DNA of 21,541 nt. Source: Planctomycetota bacterium (GTDB taxonomy: Bacteria > Planctomycetota > Phycisphaerae > UBA1845). Location of the stretch: assembly GCA_022563615.1 (NCBI GenBank), contig JADFMZ010000009.1, forward strand, positions 1-21,541, read 5' to 3'. Below are positions 1 to 8,163 of this stretch, piece by piece. Both the position numbers and the translations under genes were made by a program. The first letter of the stretch is position 1. The number at the start of each line of letters is the position of its first letter. Below the pieces are notes generated by a model that did not search any database, had not been told where the DNA came from, and was given only the letters and a program-made list of their open reading frames with translations.

Positions 1-577
1 AGGCCACAGAAGTCCGTGTGGCACCGGTTTTCAACCGGTGAGCTTGGATTGTATTGGTCGTATGATTCTCTGATAGCTCTTCCCGGCGCGAATCATCCCA
101 GAACCACCTGTACTCATCCGCTTTAGCGAGATTGTTCTTGATAGGATTGTTGGCAATGTAGTTCCATGTTTCCTCGTATTCCTTCTCATTCCGAATGATC
201 CGTTCGAAGTATTCGTCCTGCCAAAGTGGGCCGGTCCTACCCCGTAATTCGTTGATCTTCCGAGCCGCATGCCGCTTGATCGAGTGCACGATCTCACCTA
301 GTGTCACCCACCGCTCCGGCCCTTGTTCAAGAGGAGTGAGCAGTAAATGTACGTGGTCCGGCATGACAACGACGGCATGGAGATCGAGTTTCTCCCGGTC
401 CCAATGCCGGCAGGCGCCCAGCACAATATCTCTTTCCTGATCCGATAAGGCACTGGGCTTGCTAAGACGGAAAGTTACGAAGTACGTCCTCCCGGGCGTT
501 TGGATATGCGGCAGGTTGCGACGCGTGAAACGGTTTCCCTCGAGCGGTTTGAATCTCTGGTCGGGTTTCTTTTTCAC
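1..577 (-). CDS. REP-associated tyrosine transposase (RAYT, Y1/HUH family), embedded in the purH frame
   Basis: RAYTs are single-strand DNA transposases related to IS200/IS605 TnpA that act on REP palindromes. If translated on its own, a GTG at 577 is a candidate start; an upstream TTG in the REP is another. The protein has the usual N-terminal stretch RRNLPHIQTPGRTYFVTFRL, the HUH motif in MPDHVHLLL (His75 and His77 from the GTG), then SIKRHAARKIN, GPLWQDEYFERIIRNE and WNYIANNP, where the catalytic tyrosine is expected, and a C-terminal EYRWFWDD. All family blocks are present and undamaged. The frame stays open through the second REP to the window edge, so the stop is not seen. It has the same frame as purH upstream (1435 minus 577 is 286 whole codons), so it may be made only as part of a PurH fusion. 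Confidence 0.85.
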   Translation of the reverse strand, partial: MKKKPDQRFKPLEGNRFTRRNLPHIQTPGRTYFVTFRLSKPSALSDQERDIVLGACRHWDREKLDLHAVVVMPDHVHLLLTPLEQGPERWVTLGEIVHSIKRHAARKINELRGRTGPLWQDEYFERIIRNEKEYEETWNYIANNPIKNNLAKADEYRWFWDDSRREELSENHTTNTIQAHRLKTGATRTSVA

Positions 578-1435
578 CGGTTGCAAACCGGTGCCACACA
601 AATCCCTTGTCAACTCCTTGCACAGTTCCAGCGCAGCATGGCCGTCTGCATAGTTGTTGAAGGACAAAACCGTGTCAGAATCTGATTCCACCTTGGAGCA
701 CAAAAGATCAGATTCCGCGGAGATTCTTCCTTGCCAGGCGGCAACTTCCCCGTGCTGATGAGGGTTTTCGCCATAGCGGAGTTGTCCCCGACTCCAAAGT
801 TCGAGGAAGCGAACGTCCGGCAATCCATCCTGTTCGTTGCGCTTGATCCACATTGCAACTTTGCTGTCGTAGTGGGCGGTGCTGCAAAATGCATCCCACG
901 CCCCCGTTTCGTGCAAGTCGCGCCGATGGCACTCGTCTGAGTAGTTTCGCAGCTTCTCCAGCACCCATTCATAGGGCACAGTTTGAGGCACTAGGGCAAC
1001 ATGCTTGTGGTTCTTCGCCGCGGCGCGGAGGAGGCAGGGGCCGCCGATGTCGATCATCTCGATCGCCTGCTCGAAGGTGCAGTTCGGATCAGCCACGGTT
1101 TTTTCAAACGGATAGAGGTTGACCACGACCATGTCGATCGGCTCGATGCCCTGCTCCTTGAGCTGCCGCATGTGATCGGGATTGTCGCGGTCGGCTAAAA
1201 TAGCGGCGTGAATCTTGGGGTGAAGCGTTTTGACTCGCCCGTCCAGCATTTCAGGAAAGCCGGTGATCTCTTCGACCAGCGTGACGGGGATGTCGTTTTC
1301 TTTCAGGAGCGCGGCTGTGCCGCCGGTGGAGATGATCTCGATACCGAACTCCTCGACCAGCGCGCGGGCAAAGTCCACGATGCCGGTCTTGTCGTAGACG
1401 CTGATCAGCGCGCGTCGAATCTTCGGCTTCGACAT
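1..1435 (-). CDS. purH: PurH (AICAR formyltransferase/IMP cyclohydrolase), 5' part, continuing in frame into a transposase; runs off window
   Basis: PurH carries out the last two steps of de novo purine synthesis in the cytoplasm. The ATG at 1435 opens a typical PurH N-terminus (SKPKIRRALISVYDKTG), followed by the MGS-like IMP cyclohydrolase domain with STGGTA, EEITGFPEMLDGRVKTLHPK and IDIGGP. The start of the formyltransferase domain follows, with RYGENPHQ near residue 220 and FNNYAD at residues 259-264. After about 278 PurH residues, ending AALELCKELTR, the same frame enters a REP sequence (574-600) and then a Y1 transposase. There is no stop codon from 1435 to position 1 (478 codons). The Lys-His motif (KHTNPCG type) expected shortly after the break is not in the window. 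The last codons before the edge (TRTSVA) could be PurH resuming, which is inference. The gene is either an inactivated purH or a PurH carrying a large in-frame insert. PurH identity is secure. Confidence 0.9.
   Translation of the reverse strand, partial: MSKPKIRRALISVYDKTGIVDFARALVEEFGIEIISTGGTAALLKENDIPVTLVEEITGFPEMLDGRVKTLHPKIHAAILADRDNPDHMRQLKEQGIEPIDMVVVNLYPFEKTVADPNCTFEQAIEMIDIGGPCLLRAAAKNHKHVALVPQTVPYEWVLEKLRNYSDECHRRDLHETGAWDAFCSTAHYDSKVAMWIKRNEQDGLPDVRFLELWSRGQLRYGENPHQHGEVAAWQGRISAESDLLCSKVESDSDTVLSFNNYADGHAALELCKELTRDLCGTGLQPVKKKPDQRFKPLEGNRFTRRNLPHIQTPGRTYFVTFRLSKPSALSDQERDIVLGACRHWDREKLDLHAVVVMPDHVHLLLTPLEQGPERWVTLGEIVHSIKRHAARKINELRGRTGPLWQDEYFERIIRNEKEYEETWNYIANNPIKNNLAKADEYRWFWDDSRREELSENHTTNTIQAHRLKTGATRTSVA
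16..41 (+). repeat. REP palindrome, downstream flank of the RAYT
   Basis: GTGTGGCACCGG then TTTT then CAACCGGTGA. The ACCGGTT/AACCGGT arms form a short hairpin. It matches in inverted orientation the repeat at 574-600 and is closely related to the pair at 18216-18270. Confidence 0.8.
574..600 (-). repeat. REP palindrome, upstream flank of the RAYT
   Basis: On the minus strand this reads TGTGTGGCACCGG, TTTG, CAACCGGTGA. It differs from the other flank by one base in the loop region. The candidate GTG start of the transposase (577) lies inside it. In the purH frame it encodes CGTGLQPV. Confidence 0.8.
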
Positions 1436-1514
1436 GCCGCCATGTTACTCCGCACAAGAGAGGATGTCACCTGCGATGTTTGATGGCGTGGTTCATCAGT
1501 TCCAGCACGATCTG

Positions 1515-1604
1515 AACCGCAAGCTTTAGCCTGCGCGAACCTGTGAAGGTAAACCGTGGCCAGAGGGAATCGTGACGTCGCGCAGGCTGAAGCCTGCGGC
1601 TCGG
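1515..1604. repeat. Inverted pair of a second palindromic repeat family between purH and the PQQ gene
   Basis: Unit 1 (about 1515-1540) reads AACCGCAAGCTTTAGCCTGC followed by GCGAAC. Unit 2 (1581-1604) is on the other strand and reads GAGCCGCAGGCTTCAGCCTG followed by CGCG when reversed. Each is a GCAGGCTTCAGCCTGC-type hairpin. A third copy lies at 16871-16900. The rest of the 1436-1706 gap shows no gene. Confidence 0.75.
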
Positions 1605-1706
1605 GGGGAATCGTCGTCGCAGCACTCATGGAACGCGGCGCTACTGAGGCAGATCGCGCCGGCTTCGCAGTGGGTCGTCGGCCAGCGGGTCCGTCGTATC
1701 CGACCG

Positions 1707-2918
1707 TTAAATTTTTTCGGTTTTGCGATGGTCGGAAATCGCGCCGGGTGGAAGGTTTAGCTGTCGGCGTGCTGCAATCACCTGCTGGCGTCGCAAGTAG
1801 GGCGTGTCGTCGAGTCGCAGACAAACCACTCCGTTGCCACCGGCCAATACATACACCGCGTCGTTGCGCGTGTTGGTGACGACATCGATGGTCGTTGGAA
1901 TCTGGATGCTTCCCCGACTCTCGCCCGTCTCGTGGTCGACCACTTCGAGCCGACGATCCGTGGTGAACAAGACATCGCCGGCGCGGGCATGAGCCGCCAG
2001 TTTCAGGCCGTTGGGATGACGCCATTTCACCGTGCCGGTGTCGGAGTCGACAGCGACCAGCCCGTGGCCTTCGCACGACTGGTAAACCGTGTGTGCGGCG
2101 ACCGCCGGACCGAGAGCCAAAGGCCGGGGGAAACGCACGCGCCACTGCGCGACCCCCGTAGCCAGGTCGAGCCTGTACAAGGATCGGTCGCTTCCCGCCA
2201 CGTATACGGCGCCGGCATCGGCCGCGAGGTCGGCCACGATGGGGGCGCCGGTTCGGTAGGTCCACAGCAAGGTCTTGTCCGAAGCCGAACACGCGAAGAC
2301 CACGCCGGCCTGCGACGCGAAGAGGAGCGTTTCCCGCCCGAGCAGCAGGGGCGCCGCGGTCACGGGTCCACCAGCCATCACGTCCCAAAGCTTGACCGGC
2401 CTAAGCCAGCGTCTTCGATCGAGCTGGAAACAATAAAACCGCCCGTCGAGACCTCCCAGGAACAGCGCCGATTCGCTGGCGACGGCGGGGCCGCCGGCCA
2501 TGAAGGGAATCTTGAAACGCGTCAGCAACGTTCCGTTGTAACGATCGAAAACGAACATTTCATTGGCTGTTGGAACGACGACCGGGCCGGAACCGTCCGC
2601 CGAACGCAGGTGCACTGGCGCATGGATCTTATGGTCCGGTGCGGTGACGTCCGCGCCCCAGCGGAGCAAGCCGATGTCGGCGGTCAGGGAGAAGATGCGG
2701 CCGGCGGTCGTAATGACGTAGAGCGCTTCGTCTACGAGGTGCGCTTGGCGAATGGACTCCCCGTCTTTCAGCGGCAGCCTGGCCTCCCAAAACTGCGTCA
2801 ATCCGACGTCGCGCAGCTCGCGTTCGTTGACCAGTGGCTGGCCCGCAGCCGCGTGCCCGGCGGTGCCCGCTGCGACGACGGCCATCAGCAATGTAACCTT
2901 CAACCTGTAGGGCACCAT
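1707..2918 (-). CDS. Exported PQQ-binding-like beta-propeller repeat protein
   Basis: This 403-residue protein opens with a signal peptide: basic MVPYRLK, a hydrophobic stretch LLMAVVAAGTAG, and a likely cleavage after AAA near residue 25. The rest is repeated beta-propeller blades of the PQQ/BamB type: LWTYRTGAPI, GSDRSLYRLDLATG, AVDSDTGTVKW and AVYVLAGGNGVVCL. Each blade ends with a Trp/Leu-rich strand. The ATG at 2918 has a good ribosome-binding site (GAGGAG about 7 bases upstream on the minus strand). Such proteins sit in the periplasm or outer envelope as scaffolds or, less often, as PQQ enzymes. No catalytic calcium/PQQ residues are evident, so a scaffold or a simple propeller is more likely than a dehydrogenase. 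It lies upstream of purH on the same strand but 271 bp of repeats separate them. The exact role is unknown. Confidence 0.8.
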   Translation of the reverse strand: MVPYRLKVTLLMAVVAAGTAGHAAAGQPLVNERELRDVGLTQFWEARLPLKDGESIRQAHLVDEALYVITTAGRIFSLTADIGLLRWGADVTAPDHKIHAPVHLRSADGSGPVVVPTANEMFVFDRYNGTLLTRFKIPFMAGGPAVASESALFLGGLDGRFYCFQLDRRRWLRPVKLWDVMAGGPVTAAPLLLGRETLLFASQAGVVFACSASDKTLLWTYRTGAPIVADLAADAGAVYVAGSDRSLYRLDLATGVAQWRVRFPRPLALGPAVAAHTVYQSCEGHGLVAVDSDTGTVKWRHPNGLKLAAHARAGDVLFTTDRRLEVVDHETGESRGSIQIPTTIDVVTNTRNDAVYVLAGGNGVVCLRLDDTPYLRRQQVIAARRQLNLPPGAISDHRKTEKI

Positions 2919-2996
2919 TAGAGACTCCTCAGTACACCCAAACTACAAGGACAGGGGAGATTGGAGAGGAAAACCCGAACAAGATCAAGCCCGGCC

Positions 2997-3191
2997 TCAC
3001 CGGGGCAGCGGCGCCATGATCGTGGGTAACTCGGTCGGTTTGTTGCTATTTTCCGCCTGGGTGACGAAGATGTTGCGTTCTAGGACCGGCGAACGAACCG
3101 GGCCGGTCGGGATGACCTCGGAGTCGGCGCGGGTGGGCGAGATCCCGCGCCTGGGGCGCAGGTGGCGCCCCTCGGTCTGGTTTTTCGTCAA
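2997..3191 (-). CDS. Possible small ORF of unknown function upstream of the propeller gene
   Basis: A 64-codon frame starts at a TTG (3191) and ends 78 bp before the propeller ATG. I do not recognise the product. It is basic at the N-terminus (MTKNQTEGRHLRPRRG) and ends in MAPLPR. Support comes from codon use: third positions are mostly G or C, as in the neighbouring genes. Against it are the TTG start, the lack of a clear ribosome-binding site, and its lying divergent to the 3206 gene in what would otherwise be the shared promoter region. It has no signal peptide or membrane segment. Confidence 0.3.
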   Translation of the reverse strand: MTKNQTEGRHLRPRRGISPTRADSEVIPTGPVRSPVLERNIFVTQAENSNKPTELPTIMAPLPR

Positions 3192-3205
3192 GGAGAGCTT
3201 CTCGG

Positions 3206-6200
3206 GTGCTGGACCAGGCGTTTACTCAATCTCAACGCATTTGCGATCGACTCGCCGGCGAGCACATTCTGATCACCGGGTCCACCGGTCTGTTGGCCAA
3301 GGTGTTCGTCGAGAAGCTGTTGCGCACCGTAGACACCATCGGTGGAATTCACCTGTTGGTGCGACCCAAATCGGACGGCACGCCGCCACGGCAACGCGTG
3401 TGGCAGGAAGTTCTTGGCTCCAGCGTTTTTGACCGGCTGCGGGCACTGGTCGGGGAGGGGTTCACGCGACTGTGCGAGGAGCGAATCCACGTCGTGGCTG
3501 GGGACTTGACCAAGGACCACTTCGGGCTCGACCGCGAGCAGTACCGGGCGCTGACCCAGCGCATCACGCTGGTGGTCAACAGCGCGGCGACGGTCACGTT
3601 TGACGAGCTCATTGATCTGGCCATCCAGCTCAATTCCCGAGGGCCTCAGCGCCTGCTTAATTTCGCGCGAGACTGCGGCAACATCCCGATGATGCACGTC
3701 TCGACGTGCTACGTGTGCGGGGTGAGGAAGGGCGTGGTGTTAGAGGACTTCAGCGCTCCGGAGCGTGCGCGGGAATCTCTGCCGCGAATCGCTCAAACCG
3801 GCGCGTTTGATCCCGAAGGCCTGATCGAAACGATCATGGCGGAGGCGAGCGAATTGCGTCACCGTTTTGCCGCGGATTCAGAGGTCTGTCGCCGGGAACT
3901 GGTGGAGGCCGGCATGCGCCGCGCCCGCGCTCACGGATGGAACGACACCTATACCTTCACCAAATGGATCGGTGAACAGGTTCTCTTGCAGAGCCGTGGC
4001 GACGTTCCACTGGTCATTTTTCGCCCCGCGATCATCGAGGGCAGTTTCGATGAACCGGTGCCGGGGTGGATCGACGGGCTTCGCATGGCGGACCCAATCA
4101 TTATGGCCTACGGCCGTGGGAAGATAAACCAATTTCCGGGGCGGGGCGAACTGGCGATCGACCTGATCCCCGTGGACTTTGTAGCCAACGGCATGATCGC
4201 GACACTGCCCGCGGGGTTGGAGCGTCGCGACGGCGTTTCGGTGTACCATTGTGCTTCGAGTGGACGAAACCCGTTTCGCCTCAGCGCCCTTCGTGAGTCT
4301 TTGGTGAAGGCGTTTACCGTTCGGCCGATGTACGACGACTCCGGGCGCGCCATCCGCGCCGGCGACATTCGCCTGGCTGATCTCGATGCTTACCTTGAAC
4401 GGTGGAAGTCGAAGCGGCGCAAGCTGGCCCGATATCAAAGCCTCTTGAAGACCTTGGGGATCGTCGGGCGCCGGGCACGCAAGCTGTCGGCGCTCTCGCG
4501 TCAGGTCGAGCAACTGATCTACTTTGCCCGCATCTACTCCCCCTATACCCACCTGGATTGCACCTTCGCGGACGACGCGCTTCAGGCCGCCGCGTTGCGC
4601 CTTCATCCCGACGACCGGGCGGCGTTTCCATTCGACGTGGAGACGATCGACTGGGAGGACTACATCGTCAACCGGCATATTCCCGGATTGCGCCGCTTTG
4701 CGTTGACCAAAGGGTCGGACGCCACCGCTCCTCCTCGCGCGGCGTCCTCGGCAGCGCCGCGGCGCAACGCAGGACCGGTTCTTCGACGCGGCGCGACATT
4801 GTTCGATCTATTCCAACAGTCGTCCCAGATTTTCGGCTGCAAACCGGCGTTCCAGATCCGCCGGCGAGGACGCTGGCTTCGCTACAGCTACGAACAGGCG
4901 CTGGCTGCGACCGGGTCGATCATGCTGCGGTTTGCTGAACAGGGCATGGTTCCTGGAGATCGGGTGGCTATCTGCGCCGAGAGTGGGCCTGAGTGGGCTT
5001 TGACCTACCTGGCGGCCATGCGCGCCGGTTTGACCGCGGTTCCCCTTGACCCGCAGCTTGCGCCTGAAGAGGCATGGTCGGCGGCGCGGTTCACCGATGC
5101 GAAGATGATGTGCGCAGGGCCGGCCACCGTTGAGGGGCTCTCCCGCTGCCGAGGTCAGGACGACGCGGCACTGGTTGTCCTACGCGATCCGTTCATCCCG
5201 CGACCCGGTGCGTCGCGCGACCAGCTTCCGGACCCGGTTTCATGCAGCGATCAGACCGTGGCGTCGATTCTGTTCACCTCTGGAACAACAGTGTCTCCCA
5301 AGGCGGTTCAACTTACGCATGCCAACCTCATCGCCAATGCCAAGGCTTTGCTAGCCGTCCACAAAGTAAGTGAATCGGACGAGTTGCTGTCTGTGCTGCC
5401 GATGTACCACGCGTTTGAGTTTACGGCCGGTTTTTGTGTTCCGATCCTTAGTGGCGCGACGGTGACCTATGTGGATCGGCTCAACGGCCCGGAGATCCTT
5501 GCGGCGATGCAGGCTACCGGCACGACCAAGATGCTGGTGGTTCCCCGGTTGCTCCAACTCTTCCATCAAGCCATCGAATCCAACCTGGCTGAGGCTGGCA
5601 TGATGAAGCGGGGGTTGTTTCGCATGCTCGGGATCGCGTCGGACTTGACGGGGTGGCGTCTCGGGCGCCGCCTGTTCGGTGCGGTGCATCGCAGGTTCGG
5701 CGGGCGGCTGCAGATGTTTGTTTGCGGCGGATCGCGTCTCGACCCGGAATTGTTCGACACATTCGAGCGCATGGGGTTTGGCGTCTGCGAGGGGTATGGC
5801 TTGACGGAAACCTCGCCGGTTCTGACGGTCAACCCGCCGCACCGGAGACGCCGAGGTTCGGCGGGACCGGCTCTTCCCAATATTACGCTCGAACTGCGCA
5901 ACAAGAACTCGGAGGGCGTCGGCGAGGTTTGGGCGCAGGGGTCCACGATCATGTCGGGCTACTTAAAGAACCCCAAAGCCACGGAGGAAGTTCTCGTGGA
6001 TGGGTGGTTTCGGACCGGAGACCTCGGCCGGTTGGATGCAGAGGGGTATCTATTCCTGACCGGACGTACGAAGGATTTGATTGTGACCGCAGCCGGCAGA
6101 AACGTGTACCCCGACGAGGTGGAGTGGGCGTATCGGAGCTTGCCCTACACGCGAGAGTTTTGCGTATTCGGCATGCCCTCGGACGACGGACCGGGCGATG

Positions 6201-7456
6201 TGGTGCATGCCGTTGCGGTCATCGACCCTGAGGCTGCGCCGGAGATGGATCGGTCGTCGATGGAGCGCGAAATTCGCCTCGCGGCGGAGTCACTATCGGA
6301 GTCCGTGCCCTCCCATCAGCGTATATCGCGGTTTCATTTTTGGGACCGGGAACTGCCCAAGACCTCCACGCTCAAGGCCAAACGAGGGTTGATCCGCGAA
6401 ATCGTCTGCTGCGAAGGGGCCGACGACGACAGCGAATCGGTCCGGCGCCGAGCGGAGACAGGCGCCGACCGCTCACAGAAAGACGTGCATAATGCGGCGG
6501 CGTTCTCCTCGGTGAGACATATCCTGGCAAATCATTCCAAGGAATCTCCCGATTCGATTCATTCCGACATGCATTTACTGTTGGATCTGGGAATCGACAG
6601 TATCGGCAAGCTCGAAGTATTGGGCGCGGTCGAGGCGCGGTTTGCGATGCGGATCGATGACGAAACGGGGGCGAAGATCACGCGCGTCGCCGATCTGTTG
6701 CGGGCGATCGGGGATCGGCGTGCTGTGGCCGGCCCCGCGCGGTCGACTCAGATGTGGCAGCAACGTCTGGACCGCGACACGAGTGCAGCCTCCCTCGACG
6801 ACGCGTTGCCGGTCTCGTTGATCCCCATGCGCTGGCTGGTGCGCGGAACGGTCAACGTCCTGATGAAGACCTATGTACGGGTGCGAGCCCGGGGAGTGGA
6901 GAACATTCCCATCCGAGGGCCGTTCATTCTGGCGCCCAACCATAGCTCGCACCTGGATACGCCGGCGGTTCTGACCGCTGTGGGCGGGGCGCGCCGGGTC
7001 TGGGTCGCGGCGGCGGAAGACTACTTCTTCAACACTCCTTTTCGGCGGCTGATGTTCGGTGGAATGCTGGACGGGATCGCGGTCGATCGCCATTCCAGCG
7101 GTGTCGCGGGCCTTCGACGCTGCGGGCAGGCGCTTTGCCGTGGGGACGGCCTATTGGTCTTTCCAGAGGGCACGCGATCGATTGACGGACGGATTCAGGC
7201 GTTCAAGATCGGCGTGGCGTTGTTGGCCGTCGAACGTCAAGCGCCGATCGTCCCGGTCCATATCGATCGGGCGTACGATCTTCTTCCGAAAGGCCGGCGT
7301 TTCGCCCATGCTGGTGTCATCACTGTGACATTCGGCAAGCCGATCCATCCGCCGGCCTTTGCGGATATTACGGATCACTATGCCGCGTTCGGAACCTTGA
7401 CCTCCCAGGTTCAACAGACGGTCGTACGGCTTTCCGTTGAGGCGTCGCGGGCATGA
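3206..7456 (+). CDS. ElbD-like multidomain enzyme: fatty acyl reductase - AMP ligase - acyl carrier - PlsC acyltransferase
   Basis: This is a 1416-residue lipid-making megaenzyme. Residues 1 to about 500 form an NAD(P)H-dependent thioester/fatty-acyl reductase of the FAR (male-sterility) type, with TGSTGLLAK at 24-32, VVNSAATVTFDE, the active-site pair Tyr249 and Lys253 (YTFTKWIGE), and RPAIIEGSF. A Pro/Ala/Arg linker follows near 500-530. An adenylate-forming acyl ligase (about 535-1070) has FTSGTTVSPK at 690, GYGLTETSP, RTGDLG at 936 and GRTKDLIV. A carrier domain has LGIDS with the phosphopantetheine serine at 1132. A PlsC-type acyltransferase (about 1195-1400) has NHSSHLD (His1246) and FPEGTRS at 1319. 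The GTG start at 3206 has AAGGAG 10 bases upstream. The 3' end overlaps the next gene by ATGA. The domain set matches, as I recall it, ElbD of Myxococcus xanthus ether-lipid synthesis. The likely role is to load a fatty acid, reduce it to an alcohol/aldehyde, and acylate a glycerol-type acceptor. Confidence 0.88.
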   Translation: MLDQAFTQSQRICDRLAGEHILITGSTGLLAKVFVEKLLRTVDTIGGIHLLVRPKSDGTPPRQRVWQEVLGSSVFDRLRALVGEGFTRLCEERIHVVAGDLTKDHFGLDREQYRALTQRITLVVNSAATVTFDELIDLAIQLNSRGPQRLLNFARDCGNIPMMHVSTCYVCGVRKGVVLEDFSAPERARESLPRIAQTGAFDPEGLIETIMAEASELRHRFAADSEVCRRELVEAGMRRARAHGWNDTYTFTKWIGEQVLLQSRGDVPLVIFRPAIIEGSFDEPVPGWIDGLRMADPIIMAYGRGKINQFPGRGELAIDLIPVDFVANGMIATLPAGLERRDGVSVYHCASSGRNPFRLSALRESLVKAFTVRPMYDDSGRAIRAGDIRLADLDAYLERWKSKRRKLARYQSLLKTLGIVGRRARKLSALSRQVEQLIYFARIYSPYTHLDCTFADDALQAAALRLHPDDRAAFPFDVETIDWEDYIVNRHIPGLRRFALTKGSDATAPPRAASSAAPRRNAGPVLRRGATLFDLFQQSSQIFGCKPAFQIRRRGRWLRYSYEQALAATGSIMLRFAEQGMVPGDRVAICAESGPEWALTYLAAMRAGLTAVPLDPQLAPEEAWSAARFTDAKMMCAGPATVEGLSRCRGQDDAALVVLRDPFIPRPGASRDQLPDPVSCSDQTVASILFTSGTTVSPKAVQLTHANLIANAKALLAVHKVSESDELLSVLPMYHAFEFTAGFCVPILSGATVTYVDRLNGPEILAAMQATGTTKMLVVPRLLQLFHQAIESNLAEAGMMKRGLFRMLGIASDLTGWRLGRRLFGAVHRRFGGRLQMFVCGGSRLDPELFDTFERMGFGVCEGYGLTETSPVLTVNPPHRRRRGSAGPALPNITLELRNKNSEGVGEVWAQGSTIMSGYLKNPKATEEVLVDGWFRTGDLGRLDAEGYLFLTGRTKDLIVTAAGRNVYPDEVEWAYRSLPYTREFCVFGMPSDDGPGDVVHAVAVIDPEAAPEMDRSSMEREIRLAAESLSESVPSHQRISRFHFWDRELPKTSTLKAKRGLIREIVCCEGADDDSESVRRRAETGADRSQKDVHNAAAFSSVRHILANHSKESPDSIHSDMHLLLDLGIDSIGKLEVLGAVEARFAMRIDDETGAKITRVADLLRAIGDRRAVAGPARSTQMWQQRLDRDTSAASLDDALPVSLIPMRWLVRGTVNVLMKTYVRVRARGVENIPIRGPFILAPNHSSHLDTPAVLTAVGGARRVWVAAAEDYFFNTPFRRLMFGGMLDGIAVDRHSSGVAGLRRCGQALCRGDGLLVFPEGTRSIDGRIQAFKIGVALLAVERQAPIVPVHIDRAYDLLPKGRRFAHAGVITVTFGKPIHPPAFADITDHYAAFGTLTSQVQQTVVRLSVEASRA

Positions 7457-8163
7457 CCGGCGATGCGGAGGGGATGCGCACCGCGGCTTTCTTCGACGTG
7501 GACGGCACCTTAGCCCGCACCACGATTGTACATTACTACGTTTACTTTCGGCGCCGGCAGATGTCTGCCTGGATTAGGCCGTTGTGGCATGCCGCCTTCC
7601 TCCTCAAGTGCCTGTATTACCTGGCTGTGGATCGGATCGATCGCAGCGCGTTCAACATCGCGTTCTACCGGAGCTACGCCGACGTGCGCGTGGACGAGGT
7701 CAAGGCCCGAGCGCCCGATTGCTATCGCGACGTGATCGTTCCTCGGCGGTTCGTTCAGGCTTCCGATTGCGTGGCGGAGCATCGCCGGGCCGGTCGCCGT
7801 ATCGTCCTGGTGACCGGGGCGATGGCGTACGTCATGGAGCCCTTCGCCAGCGACCTCGGCGCGGACGATCTCATAGCCGTGAAGTTGATCGAAACCAACG
7901 GTTGTTTCACGGGAAAGCTCGATGGCCCTCCGATCGCCCGCGACGAAAAAGCCGAGCGGGTTCGTCGTCTTGCCCGAGAGCGTGGGATTGATTTGCAACA
8001 ATCCTATGCGTACGGGGACAGCGTGTCCGATCTGGCCATGCTCGAAGCCGTGGGGCATCCACAGGCCGTCAACCCCGACCGCCGGCTGGCGGCGATTGCC
8101 GAGGCGCGCGGCTGGCCGATCCATCGGTGGACCGTTGGCGTCGGCGAGACGAACCATCCATGA
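7453..8163 (+). CDS. HAD-IB family phosphatase (SerB/CicA-like)
   Basis: This is a 236-residue haloacid-dehalogenase-fold hydrolase of subfamily IB. The motifs are DVDGT (nucleophile Asp15, acid Asp17), LVTG for motif II, a lysine in DEKAERVRR, and YGDSVSD for motif IV (Asp189). The cap segment has an aromatic/basic stretch (HYYVYFRRRQ) and a hydrophobic patch (AAFLLKCLYYLAV) that could touch the membrane. Enzymes of this group often remove phosphate from phospholipid intermediates or serine phosphate. The ATG overlaps the stop of the megaenzyme by four bases and its own stop overlaps the next ATG, so it is translationally coupled. In this operon a lysophosphatidate or glycerol-phosphate-type lipid is the most likely substrate (inference). 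Confidence 0.85.
   Translation: MTGDAEGMRTAAFFDVDGTLARTTIVHYYVYFRRRQMSAWIRPLWHAAFLLKCLYYLAVDRIDRSAFNIAFYRSYADVRVDEVKARAPDCYRDVIVPRRFVQASDCVAEHRRAGRRIVLVTGAMAYVMEPFASDLGADDLIAVKLIETNGCFTGKLDGPPIARDEKAERVRRLARERGIDLQQSYAYGDSVSDLAMLEAVGHPQAVNPDRRLAAIAEARGWPIHRWTVGVGETNHP

Larger units (their letters stand above)
16..600 (-). mobile_element. REP-RAYT unit inserted in purH
   Basis: Two near-identical REP palindromes bound the transposase in inverted orientation: 16-41 and 574-600. Each has a TGTGGCACCGG core followed by CAACCGGTG. Read on the minus strand, the unit begins within the LTR-D codons of PurH and ends just before TSVA. The span is about 585 bp, a multiple of three, and neither REP carries a stop in the purH frame. 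The exact ends of the inserted DNA are a judgement, since no intact empty site is available here. Confidence 0.75.

Noticed and set aside
1932..2921. 329-codon plus-strand frame opposite the propeller gene
   Set aside because: No recognisable domain; it is the antisense shadow of a gene with a signal peptide, blade repeats and a good ribosome-binding site.
3878..4678. 266-codon minus-strand frame inside the ElbD-like gene
   Set aside because: Antisense shadow of a well-conserved reductase domain in GC-rich DNA; no family motif.
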